The notes: a model not told the origin generated them from the letters alone. DNA of 10,690 nt from CAZOGW01 sp964579415 (GCA_964579415.1 CAZOGW010000104.1:1-10690); one strand, 5' to 3'. Positions 1 through 7,860 are shown, counted from the stretch's first letter. Numbers and translations: made by a program.

Positions 1-905
<905 letters not shown>

Positions 906-909
906 GGAC

Positions 910-976
910 AGTATCCGGTAGCCGGTATCCAGTATCCAGTACCTGGTAGGACCCCGGTGCTGGATACTGGATACTG
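910..976. repeat. Heptamer repeat array forming a hairpin between convergent genes
   Basis: Six consecutive 7-base units (agtatcc, ggtagcc, ggtatcc, agtatcc, agtacct, ggtagga) fill 910-951, starting 4 bases after the hppA stop. Two inverted units (tggatac twice, 961-974) follow. Bases 926-939 pair perfectly with 960-973 (14 bp, extendable to 17 with one mismatch) across a 20-base loop. The hairpin could end transcription from both sides, since the antiporter stop is at 1011. No U tract is present, so terminator function is only an inference. Confidence 0.8.
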
Positions 977-1010
977 CTGTCGGGAGCCTTCCTCGTCTCG
1001 GTCGACGAGG

Positions 1011-2348
1011 TCAGCTCTGTGGCCTCACTGCCGCAAGGTCGTCGGCACTCCGGTACCCGTCGATGTCGAGAGCACCGCTCGCTGCGCCGGCATGGCGCAC
1101 GTCGAGCAGCGCGTTCATCGCCGGTCCTGCCACGATCGATGTGATGAGCGCCATGACGACGATGCCGACGAAGACGCGCTCGTCGATGACGCCGGCGGTG
1201 AGCCCGACACCGGCGAGGATGATCCCGGTGGCGCCCCTGGCGTTGAGACCGAACCCGATCGCCCATGTGTTGCGGTCGAGCGGCATGTTGACGATGCGAG
1301 CTCCCAGCAGCACCGCCCCCAGCTTGCTGGTGAAGGCGACCACGGTGACGATCACCACCAGCCCCAGATCGAAGTTGGTGATGAAGTTCGCCGCCATCCC
1401 CATCGAGACGAAGAAGATCGGAGCGAAGAAGCTCAGCGAGAACTGGGTGATGACCTCGTGGGCCTCCTCCTGCTCCTTGCCGTGACCGCCCATGGCGGCT
1501 CCGACGAGGAAGGCTCCGAGGAAGGCGTGGACGCCGACACCGTCGGAGACGGCCGCCGCCCCCAGGATGAGGAGGGCCGTGAAGGCGATGAAGCCGCTGG
1601 GCCAGGTCAACTTGGTCCGGGCGAAGTGGACCAGTTTCGGCGCGATCGCACGCAGGCCGCCGAGCGTCACCGCGAAGAGGAGGAGCACCAGGGCGATGCT
1701 CACCCACAGGTCGCTGCCACCGCTTCCTGCCGCCGGGGCTCCACCCACGGTGATGCTCATGGTGGACAGCACCACGGCGAACAGCGTCCAGTTGACCAGG
1801 TCGTCGACCACGGTGGCCGCCATCGACAGAGTCCCCAACCTGGTGCGCATCAGTCCCAGGTCCATCAGGATCCTGGCGAGCACCGGGTTGGCGGAGTTGG
1901 CCAGGTTCATGCCGATGAACAAGCCGAACGGCAGCAGGTTCGCCGCCGCGGTGTCACCCCAGTAGCTCGCCGGGATGGCATACACCAGGCCGACGCCGAC
2001 GGCGATGGGGATGAGGGTGCCTACCAGCCCGATCGACAGGGCCTTGGGACCGGAGCGGCGCAGGTCGCTCAGGTCGATCTCGGAGCCGGCGATGTAGAGG
2101 AAGAAGAGCATCCCCAGCTTCACAGCCGAGTCCCGCACCAGAGCGGCGTTGACCGAGGAGCCGAACAGCCACAGGTACAGATCGGGGGCGACGGCGCCGA
2201 AGACGGTAGGCCCGACGATGATGCCGCCGATCATCTCGCCGAGGACGGCCGGTTGGCGGAAGCGGCGCATCAGCTGGCCCAGTGCCAGCGCGAACGCCAG
2301 CATCGTCGCCAGTTGCAGCGCCACCAGAACGAAGTCGTTGGCGTTCAT
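1011..2348 (-). CDS. CPA2-family cation/H+ antiporter (Na+/H+ exchanger domain)
   Basis: A 445-residue inner-membrane antiporter expected to exchange K+ or Na+ for H+. Seen: about 11-13 hydrophobic segments across residues 5-415. Typical CPA2 landmarks are the early RQPAVLGEMIGGIIVGP (31-47), LFFLYIAGSEIDL (81-93), the unwound-helix segment NSANPVLARIL (151-161), the acidic pair D182-D183 that forms the ion site in this superfamily, and NARGATG (369-375) with the conserved Arg371. There is no C-terminal nucleotide-binding (TrkA-N) or USP domain, so it is the bare transporter. The chosen ATG overlaps the stop of a 45-codon leader ORF as ATGA; its own upstream purine stretch (ggcgga) is weak, which suggests translational coupling. 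A c-di-AMP riboswitch lies further upstream on the same strand. A DD pair is usual in electrogenic members, but the ion carried cannot be told from sequence. Confidence 0.93.
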   Translation of the reverse strand: MNANDFVLVALQLATMLAFALALGQLMRRFRQPAVLGEMIGGIIVGPTVFGAVAPDLYLWLFGSSVNAALVRDSAVKLGMLFFLYIAGSEIDLSDLRRSGPKALSIGLVGTLIPIAVGVGLVYAIPASYWGDTAAANLLPFGLFIGMNLANSANPVLARILMDLGLMRTRLGTLSMAATVVDDLVNWTLFAVVLSTMSITVGGAPAAGSGGSDLWVSIALVLLLFAVTLGGLRAIAPKLVHFARTKLTWPSGFIAFTALLILGAAAVSDGVGVHAFLGAFLVGAAMGGHGKEQEEAHEVITQFSLSFFAPIFFVSMGMAANFITNFDLGLVVIVTVVAFTSKLGAVLLGARIVNMPLDRNTWAIGFGLNARGATGIILAGVGLTAGVIDERVFVGIVVMALITSIVAGPAMNALLDVRHAGAASGALDIDGYRSADDLAAVRPQS

Positions 2349-2482
2349 GAGCAGTTCCGCCGCAACCAGCCGGCCACGGGAGAGAGTCGCAGGTGCAGGT
2401 GCGCCGGGCGCGACATGCCGGCGGGTTCCCCGTCATGGCGGCGTGAGACGGCCCGGGTAGGGGACAGCGTCACGACAGTCAT
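2345..2482 (-). CDS. 45-residue leader ORF between riboswitch and antiporter
   Basis: ATG at 2482 begins MTVVTLSPTRAVSRR and the frame ends at TGA 2347-2345, sharing ATGA with the antiporter start. It has the best ribosome-binding site in the region: ggaaaggaaa about 6-15 bases upstream, directly after the riboswitch. The peptide is basic, rich in Arg and His, ends in NCS, has no membrane helix and resembles nothing I recognise. It more likely delivers ribosomes to the weakly initiated antiporter start than works as a protein. An alternative is non-coding 5' UTR with a chance frame. Confidence 0.55.
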   Translation of the reverse strand: MTVVTLSPTRAVSRRHDGEPAGMSRPAHLHLRLSPVAGWLRRNCS

Positions 2483-2492
2483 CGTGAGTTTC

Positions 2493-2627
2493 CTTTCCTC
2501 TGTCGCCTACGGGGTTAGCTGTCGGGCTCGGGCTGGAAAGTGTCCCTACCCGGTCGGAACCGGGATTCGCCCCCTCGAGGTGCTCCTCGATTTGGGTCCC
2601 CCGCCTCGAACTCCTGTCGAGCTCGGC
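2493..2627 (-). ncRNA. c-di-AMP riboswitch (ydaO/yuaA type), minus-strand copy
   Basis: Read on the minus strand, the element opens with GCCGAG and runs through GGGGGACCCA, GGGCGAATCCC and GGGTAGGGACAC to GAGCCCGACAGCTAACCCC and GTAGGC. These are the conserved blocks of the ydaO/yuaA c-di-AMP aptamer in order. Helices visible: GCC(2627-2625):GGC(2507-2505) closing P1; CTCGA:TCGAG just inside; a perfect 6-bp hairpin at 2575-2590 in the variable arm; and the long-range pseudoknot CTTTCC(2540-2535):GGAAAG(2498-2493). The last strand is also the Shine-Dalgarno of the leader ORF. Members of this class bind c-di-AMP and usually reduce expression of K+ transport or cell-wall genes. No intrinsic terminator follows, so translational control is inferred. 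Confidence 0.93.
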
Positions 2628-2639
2628 GGTATGCCGGCG

Positions 2640-2668
2640 AGAATAGATCTGCCCGACGCCGCTTGCAA
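2640..2668 (-). promoter_or_regulatory. Sigma-70-type promoter for the minus-strand riboswitch and antiporter
   Basis: On the minus strand TTGCAA (2668-2663) is followed by exactly 17 bases and TATTCT (2645-2640). Transcription would start near 2633, a few bases ahead of the aptamer's first conserved base at 2627. The fit in spacing and position supports the call; strength is not known. Confidence 0.6.
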
Positions 2669-2699
2669 TGAGCCTCACGACCGGATCCGGCAGCGGCGT
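2656..2699. promoter_or_regulatory. 8-bp inverted repeat between the divergent promoters, possible operator
   Basis: acgccgct (2656-2663) and agcggcgt (2692-2699) are perfect inverted copies 28 bases apart. The left arm lies in the minus promoter spacer and touches its -35; the right arm lies just upstream of the plus -10. Its middle holds ccggatccgg (2681-2690), itself a palindrome. A shared regulator could bind here, but the high GC content makes chance dyads common. Confidence 0.3.
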
Positions 2700-2719
2700 G
2701 CACCAAGCCGGTGTCGCAC

Positions 2720-2725
2720 TATGGT
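2720..2725 (+). promoter_or_regulatory. Candidate -10 box for the plus-strand riboswitch and antiporter
   Basis: TATGGT fits the TAnnnT pattern and would start transcription near 2731, about 10 bases before the aptamer's first conserved base at 2741, mirroring the minus-strand side. No convincing -35 is seen (cgtgca at 17-base spacing), so the call rests on position. Confidence 0.4.
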
Positions 2726-2740
2726 CTGGCCCACGCACAC

Positions 2741-2861
2741 GCCGAGCCCGGAGGACCCGGGACGGGGGACCCAATCCATGGGGCGAGTCCCGGATACTGG
2801 TCCGGGTAGGGCACCTTCCCAGCCCGAGCCCGACAGCTAACCCCGTAGGCGAGAGAGGAAG
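2741..2861 (+). ncRNA. c-di-AMP riboswitch (ydaO/yuaA type), plus-strand copy
   Basis: The blocks GCCGAG, GGGGGACCCA, GGGCGAGTCCC, GGGTAGGGCACCTTCC, GAGCCCGACAGCTAACCCC and GTAGGC appear in the order and spacing of the c-di-AMP aptamer. Inner helix CCCGG:CCGGG (2746-2760) replaces CTCGA:TCGAG of the minus copy. Pseudoknot CTTCC(2815-2819):GGAAG(2857-2861) replaces CTTTCC:GGAAAG. Both differences keep pairing, so the two copies support each other by covariation. The variable arm is shorter than in the minus copy. The 3' pseudoknot strand lies 9 bases before the GTG of the leader ORF and would hide its ribosome-binding site. It controls the large antiporter downstream. Confidence 0.93.
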
Positions 2862-2870
2862 ACGGAACCG

Positions 2871-2912
2871 GTGAAGCTTGCGCTCGACGTCATCTCCTCG
2901 ACGCGACGATGA
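2871..2912 (+). CDS. 13-residue leader ORF between riboswitch and second antiporter
   Basis: GTG at 2871 reads MKLALDVISSTRR and stops at TGA 2910-2912, sharing ATGA with the antiporter ATG at 2909. The purine-rich gaggaagacgga just upstream serves as its ribosome-binding site, whereas the antiporter ATG has none of its own close by. The arrangement mirrors the leader of the divergent antiporter. Coding is uncertain because the frame is short; the overlap and matching layout are the support. Confidence 0.4.
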   Translation: MKLALDVISSTRR

Positions 2913-5443
2913 CGAGAAGTCGCCCGCGTTGGGTCCCGATCGCCGCCTACAGCAGCATCTTCGTGCTGCTCGCCATCGGCCTCGCCGTCACGATCCCGGC
3001 GGGCAACCGCATCCAGGCGGCTCCCCAGATGCCGGTCGTGGGCGACGTCGGCGGCGGTGCCGAGGCCTGCCTGGGGGATCGTGTGGCCGCGGTGCAGTCG
3101 GGCGTCTTCCTCGACATCCACGTGGTCGGGTCCAGCGGCTCGGGTGATCGCGATCTGGGCCCGAAGCTCCTCGGCGGGCGCATCGAGAGACTCACCGGCG
3201 CCGTAGAGATGACAGGCACGTGCGCCCCCGAATCCGACCTGGGCGCCGTGGCCGCGTCGGCGACGGCCGTGGTCATCGACGCAGAGGGCCTCGGCGGCGA
3301 GCTGGTGGCCGGGGCGGCCACCATGGGTCTCGAGATCGTGCCCGCCGACCTCTCCGTGGCCTCCGGGGAGGAGATGGAGGAGCTGCACGGTGGGGAGCTG
3401 CTCTCCCGGGTGCTGCTGGCGGTGGCCATCATCATCGCCGCCGCCAGGGTGCTGGGCACCGCCTTCCGCCGCATCGGGCAGCCTCGCGTCATCGGTGAGA
3501 TCACCGCCGGGATCCTGCTCGGCCCCAGCCTGCTCGGCCTGTTCTTCCCCGAGATCACGGACTATTTGTTCCCGGCGGCGGTGACCGACGTCATGGCGGT
3601 CCTGGCCCAGTTCGGCCTGATCTTCTTCATGTTCCTCATCGGGCTCGAGCTGGACCACAGCCTGATCCGCGGCTCCGGCCACACCGCGGTGCTCATCAGC
3701 CACTATTCGATCGTCGTCCCCCTGGGCCTGGGGATGGGTGCCGCCCTGCTCTTGTACCCCATGGTCGCCAGCGGCCAGTTCACCGGCTTCGCCCTCTTCA
3801 TGGGAGCGGCGATGGCCATTACCGCCTTCCCGGTGCTGGCGCGGATTCTCACCGACACCGGCGTGCACCGCACCCGCCTCGGCGCCCTGGCGATCACGTG
3901 CGCCGCCGTCGACGACGTCACGGCCTGGTGCGTCCTCGCCATCGTGGTCGCCATCGTGCGGGCGGGCGGGCCCGCCGACGCACTCACCACCATCGGCCTG
4001 TCGGTCCTGTTCATCGTGGTGATGTTGCGGGTGGTGCGGCCTCTGGCCGTGCGGCTGATGGCGGCCCGACGGGGGCCGTTCAACGCCACCGTGATGTCGT
4101 TCCTCATCGCCGGGCTCTTCCTCTCCGCCTGGACGACGGAGATGATCGGTATCCATGCCATCTTCGGTGCATTCATGTTCGGTGCCGTGCTGCCCCGGGA
4201 CCGCGGCGTGGCGACGCAGATAGTGGAGCGCCTCGAGGATGTGACCGTCCTGTTCCTGCTCCCGGTGTTCTTCGCCGTCGTCGGGCTGTCCACGCAGATA
4301 GGGCTCGTCTCCGGCGGCGAGCTGTGGCTGCTGACCGGCCTGGTCATCGTCATCGCCATCGTGGGCAAGATCGGGGGGTCCGTCATCGCCGGGCTGGCCG
4401 CCGGGGAGACATTGCGGTCGTCCACGATCATCGGGGTGCTGATGAATGCCCGCGGCATCACCGAGATCGTCATCCTCACCATCGGCATGGAGCTGGGGGT
4501 CATCTCGCCGGCCCTGTTCACCATCATGGTGCTGATGGCGCTGACCACGACGTTCATGACTACGCCGATCCTGTCGCGCCTCTACCCGCGGGAGGCTGTC
4601 GAGCGCGACGTGCTGGTCGAGCAGCGGCGCAGCGTGGCCCACCGTGACTACGCCGAGCGGCGCGTCATGGTGGGGGTGACGGACCCGGACACCGCCCGCC
4701 CGTTGGTGAAGGTCGCCGGCTGGTTGCGCGGCGACGATGGGCGGCCGTCCACGGTGGTGCTGGCGTCGGTGATCGCTCCGCCGGGCCACGAGCACGTGCG
4801 GGCCAACATCGGTGATTTCGCCGAGACCAGTGCCGCCGCCGCGGCCAACCTGGCAGTGGTGGCCAACGAGCTCGACCGTCAGGGCGTGGGGGCGGAGGTG
4901 GTGACCCGCATCGGGACGGATCGGGGAGAGGAGTTGCGGCTCCTCATCGACCAGCAGGCGATCGACCTCGTCGTGGTCGGGTCCCACCAGTCCTACCTGC
5001 GCAACCGGCCGCTTGCCGGCCTCGTCGAGGAGTTGCTGCGCACCGCTCCCACCGACGTGGTGGTGGCGGTGAACGCCGACAAGCTGCTCGCCCCCGGAGA
5101 TGGTCCCGTGGGCGTATGGCTACCCGGTGGCCCGGCCGATCCGGCCGTGCTCGACCTGGCTACCAGCCTGGCTCGCGGCCTCGACCGGCCGTTGCGGGCC
5201 GTGGCCGTCGCCGGTGCCGAGGCAGCCGGTTCGGTGGGTGGCCTGGTCGAGTTGCCTGCCGGCACCGATCCCGAGGCGGTGAAGGCGGCATTCGACGAAG
5301 TGGCGCTGCTGGTGGTGGCGGTCCCGTTGCATGACGACGGTCTCGACGTCGACGTGGTCGAAGCGGTCACCGAATCCAGCGACATCCCTGTCCTGGCCCT
5401 GCGCCTCGCCCAGGAGGCGGCGGTCCGGGCCGGCTCTATGTAG
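2909..5443 (+). CDS. CPA2-family cation/H+ antiporter with extracytoplasmic N-domain and C-terminal USP domains
   Basis: An 844-residue inner-membrane antiporter, likely K+(Na+)/H+. Layout: helix 11-30 anchors a small outside domain (about 44-155) with Cys54 and Cys105 positioned to form a disulfide; an Na+/H+ exchanger domain (about 160-560) shows QPRVIGEITAGILLGPSLLG (191-210), FLIGLELD (242-249), ITAFPVLARIL (304-314), the ion-site pair D335-D336 and NARGITE (513-519) with Arg515; a cytoplasmic tail holds one clear universal-stress-protein fold (about 585-721, ending APTDVVVAV) and a weaker second one (about 733-835). USP folds often bind ATP or AMP, though the glycine loop here is degenerate. 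The start at 2909 is the first ATG in frame and overlaps a leader ORF; a c-di-AMP riboswitch lies upstream. Its stop overlaps that of the convergent sulfatase-like gene by 8 bases. Confidence 0.93.
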   Translation: MTRSRPRWVPIAAYSSIFVLLAIGLAVTIPAGNRIQAAPQMPVVGDVGGGAEACLGDRVAAVQSGVFLDIHVVGSSGSGDRDLGPKLLGGRIERLTGAVEMTGTCAPESDLGAVAASATAVVIDAEGLGGELVAGAATMGLEIVPADLSVASGEEMEELHGGELLSRVLLAVAIIIAAARVLGTAFRRIGQPRVIGEITAGILLGPSLLGLFFPEITDYLFPAAVTDVMAVLAQFGLIFFMFLIGLELDHSLIRGSGHTAVLISHYSIVVPLGLGMGAALLLYPMVASGQFTGFALFMGAAMAITAFPVLARILTDTGVHRTRLGALAITCAAVDDVTAWCVLAIVVAIVRAGGPADALTTIGLSVLFIVVMLRVVRPLAVRLMAARRGPFNATVMSFLIAGLFLSAWTTEMIGIHAIFGAFMFGAVLPRDRGVATQIVERLEDVTVLFLLPVFFAVVGLSTQIGLVSGGELWLLTGLVIVIAIVGKIGGSVIAGLAAGETLRSSTIIGVLMNARGITEIVILTIGMELGVISPALFTIMVLMALTTTFMTTPILSRLYPREAVERDVLVEQRRSVAHRDYAERRVMVGVTDPDTARPLVKVAGWLRGDDGRPSTVVLASVIAPPGHEHVRANIGDFAETSAAAAANLAVVANELDRQGVGAEVVTRIGTDRGEELRLLIDQQAIDLVVVGSHQSYLRNRPLAGLVEELLRTAPTDVVVAVNADKLLAPGDGPVGVWLPGGPADPAVLDLATSLARGLDRPLRAVAVAGAEAAGSVGGLVELPAGTDPEAVKAAFDEVALLVVAVPLHDDGLDVDVVEAVTESSDIPVLALRLAQEAAVRAGSM

Positions 5444-7562
5444 TGGCAGCAGGGTGCAGTAGGCGGTTCTCGCCCTCACCGGCCACAAGGACGAGTCGCA
5501 GGTCGTTGGCTCCGTCGACGAGGGACTCCGGGGGTATCACCGCGTCGAACCGGTCGACGCCGCGGCGGTTGGTGTAAGAGCGGGTCACGGCGACGATCTC
5601 GCCGTTGACGGCGACGGCGATGATCGCCGGACCTTCGGCGCCTTCGAGGCGGCCCTGGACGTAGGCGGGCAGCACGGCGGCGCTGGTGTCGACGTCGTCG
5701 AGGTCCGCCGGTGTCTCGACCCGGGCCCGGATCGACGCGGCATCTCCCACCGGGAGTGAGCCGAGTGGTTGGCCGAGCAGATCGGCGTAGCCCTGGGGAG
5801 CGAGGCCGAACGGGCCCTCGTCTCCGAAGCGGGCCACCTTGGCGGCGGCGCGCAGCCGGGCGCCTTCCCAGTCGGCCCCGAACTGGATAGGCCCCGCGTC
5901 ACCCATGATGGCGCTGCCGCTGCGCTCGGGTCGCTCGGCGGCGACCAGTGAGGTCCCGTCCGGCTCCCACGGCAGGTCGATGCCGAGGATGTCGGCGACG
6001 GTGGGCACGATGTCGGTGGTGTGGACCCGGTAGTCGTCCACGCCGCCTGCGTCCTGGTGCGGGGCCTTGATGAAGAGCGGCACCGGCGGTATCTCGCCCA
6101 GGTTGTCCTCGGTGGCGGCGCGGCGCAGGGGACCGGGGCGCACCACGATGCCGTGGTCGGCCACCACGACGAGCAGGGTGTCGTCGTAGGTGCCCATCTC
6201 TTCGAGGCGCTCGATGACATCCCCGACGACGGTGTCGGCGTATTGCACCTGGAGTAGGTGGAGTTGGTAGGCCTGGTCGACGAGCCATTCGTCCTCCACC
6301 CAGCCCGTCTGGGCACGGGCGGGGCTGCGGTCGGGGACCTCCAGCCGCTGGCCGCTGGGGAGGTAGGTCCATGGCGAGTGGGGGAGCAGGGCGTGCATGA
6401 AGTGGAGGGTGGGCCGCCCGGTCTCGTCGTCGAGCCGCTCCAGGAACGCCTCGACCGGCTGCCGGCGGTCGGCCCGGACCGTCCCGGAGAACCACTCGTC
6501 GAAGGCGCCGGAGCCCATCTCTCCCCCCTCGGCTCCGGCGGCGAAGTTGCCCCAGCCGCTGTCGATCGACGGCAGGCCTGAAGCCATGTCCTCGGGGAGG
6601 AACACGTGGCCGGCGACCACGGCAAGGTCGTCGGCGAGCGCCCGCCAGCGCATCCGCACCGGTGCCGCCACGTCATGGCTCCGGCAGGTGTCGGGGCAGA
6701 GCCGGGTGACGATCTCGGTGGAGTCGATGTCGTAGGTGCCGGCGAGGAGGGTGAACAGGTTGTCCGGGTAGTCGGCCAGGGTGGGCAGCTCGTCGCCCTC
6801 CGGTTCCAACCCGGTGAGGATGGCGGGCGAGGCGAACTGGGTCATGTGGTGCACGGTGACCGCGTTGCGGTACCAGGTGCCGTCCTCGGCGAGCCGGGCG
6901 AAGTTGGGGTAGAGGTCCTCCTGGAGGTTCCCGGCGGCGTCCATCAGCGACGACACCGGGAACTCGTCGAGGATGAGGAAGACCACCGGCGCCGGGTCGT
7001 CGACAGCGACGGTGGCGGCCGGCGGGGGAGCCGAGGCGAAGATGAGGTCCGAGGTGGGGGAGGCGACAAGGAACGACCCCAGCACCAGCACCGGGGCCAG
7101 GATCCCCCAGCGCATCACGGACCGGAAGGTCGGCGAGCGCCGGTAGAACATCGCCAGGGCGGCGCCGGCGGCGAGGCCGGCGGCGATCTGCACCACGCCG
7201 GGCAGGCTTCCGAGCGGGGTGTTGCCCATCACCTGGACTGCCAGGACGGCACCGAGAAGGGCGAGGACGGAGCCGTGCAGCACCACTCCGGCGCCGCGGT
7301 GCAAGCGAACCACCACGACGATTGCGGCGCCGAGGAGCAACGGCACGACGACGGTGAGCAGGAGGGCCAGGCCCACGATGTCGGAGATCGGTGAGTCCCG
7401 GGCGACGAAGAACTCCGGGCTTCCTCCCAGCAGCGACAGGAGGGGCTGGGCCACGGCGAGAGCGAAGAGCGCAGCCGTCGACGCCACGACGTCGAAGGCG
7501 CTCGGGGCGGTGCCGGCAGCGGCCTCGACGGGGTCGGCCGTGGCGGTGGCCGGTCCCGCCAT
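5436..7562 (-). CDS. Membrane-anchored sulfatase/alkaline-phosphatase-superfamily protein
   Basis: From the ATG at 7562 this is 708 residues. About five hydrophobic helices (22-168) precede an outside catalytic domain. Seen there: LILDEFP (196-202, metal Asp199), MTQFASPAILTG (240-251, likely nucleophile Thr241), HALLPHSPW (390-398), ADHG (468-471, metal Asp469 and His470) and TDIVPTVADILGI near the domain end, then about 100 residues of beta-rich tail. This order matches actinobacterial 'sulfatase' proteins resembling lipoteichoic-acid synthase and phosphoglycerol transferases, so it may modify envelope polymers; the substrate is unknown. The frame stays open to an ATG at 7811, but those extra 83 residues are Pro/Arg-rich and unstructured, and a promoter and leader ORF lie inside that stretch, so 7562 is preferred. 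Confidence 0.85.
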   Translation of the reverse strand: MAGPATATADPVEAAAGTAPSAFDVVASTAALFALAVAQPLLSLLGGSPEFFVARDSPISDIVGLALLLTVVVPLLLGAAIVVVVRLHRGAGVVLHGSVLALLGAVLAVQVMGNTPLGSLPGVVQIAAGLAAGAALAMFYRRSPTFRSVMRWGILAPVLVLGSFLVASPTSDLIFASAPPPAATVAVDDPAPVVFLILDEFPVSSLMDAAGNLQEDLYPNFARLAEDGTWYRNAVTVHHMTQFASPAILTGLEPEGDELPTLADYPDNLFTLLAGTYDIDSTEIVTRLCPDTCRSHDVAAPVRMRWRALADDLAVVAGHVFLPEDMASGLPSIDSGWGNFAAGAEGGEMGSGAFDEWFSGTVRADRRQPVEAFLERLDDETGRPTLHFMHALLPHSPWTYLPSGQRLEVPDRSPARAQTGWVEDEWLVDQAYQLHLLQVQYADTVVGDVIERLEEMGTYDDTLLVVVADHGIVVRPGPLRRAATEDNLGEIPPVPLFIKAPHQDAGGVDDYRVHTTDIVPTVADILGIDLPWEPDGTSLVAAERPERSGSAIMGDAGPIQFGADWEGARLRAAAKVARFGDEGPFGLAPQGYADLLGQPLGSLPVGDAASIRARVETPADLDDVDTSAAVLPAYVQGRLEGAEGPAIIAVAVNGEIVAVTRSYTNRRGVDRFDAVIPPESLVDGANDLRLVLVAGEGENRLLHPAATT

Positions 7563-7630
7563 CAGCGGGACCGCCGCGTCGACGGCAGGTGTAGGAGGTG
7601 GCCGGTGTAGGGATCGGCGTCGAGCCTCAA
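7562..7630 (-). CDS. 22-residue leader ORF before the sulfatase-like gene
   Basis: TTG at 7630 starts a peptide beginning MRLDADPYTGHL and ending TRRSR; its TGA (7564-7562) shares one base with the downstream ATG (TGATG). The strong ribosome-binding site gagaagga sits 6 bases before the TTG, while the sulfatase ATG has no good site of its own. Coupled translation is the likely role. The alternative is that TTG begins nothing and the site is fortuitous. Confidence 0.4.
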   Translation of the reverse strand: MRLDADPYTGHLLHLPSTRRSR

Positions 7631-7692
7631 CTGTGGTCCTTCTCGAGGGGGGGTCGCCTCGTCCGGTGGGGGGCCGTCGTCGCGCCGGCGGC

Positions 7693-7720
7693 AGTGTAGT
7701 GAGGGCGTCCGCTACGTGAA
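7693..7720 (-). promoter_or_regulatory. Candidate promoter for the sulfatase-like gene
   Basis: On the minus strand TTCACG (7720-7715), 16 bases, then TACACT (7698-7693) would start transcription near 7686, roughly 55 bases before the leader TTG at 7630. The rest of 7721-7860 shows no gene. Confidence 0.45.
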
Positions 7721-7860
7721 CTTCCCGGAAACCGGTGGGCAACGGCGGTACCTTCGCCGCGGCGACCCGGATCATCTTCCCGAGCTGACCCACCGACGCG
7801 CTCACGGCCACCCCAGGGGGCGGCCGTAAGCAGTCGTCCGGAGCGGGTCCTTCTGGGCGG

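Noticed and set aside
2792..2799. Heptamer-like word (ggatactg) inside the plus aptamer
   Set aside because: A single unit within a variable loop, not tandem and absent from the minus copy; probably chance or a relic.
957..2840. 627-residue open frame on the plus strand opposite the first antiporter
   Set aside because: Composition is His/Asp/Gln/Arg-rich without any fold, exactly the antisense of a transmembrane gene at high GC, and it runs through both riboswitches.
2495..2859. Reading the long inverted repeat between the antiporters as the ends of a small transposable element (MITE)
   Set aside because: The arms contain ordered c-di-AMP aptamer blocks with compensated helices, sit directly before genes, and show no target-site duplication.
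2837..4987. 716-residue minus-strand frame opposite the second antiporter
   Set aside because: His/Asp/Gly-rich antisense shadow of a recognisable transporter; no domain or sensible start.
5436..5443. 8-base overlap of convergent stop codons as a regulatory antisense device
   Set aside because: Short tail-to-tail overlaps are common in compact genomes; nothing further supports a function.
7563..7811. 83-residue N-terminal extension of the sulfatase-like protein
   Set aside because: Low-complexity Pro/Arg-rich, contains a likely promoter (7693-7720) and leader ORF; the first membrane helix follows soon after the ATG at 7562.
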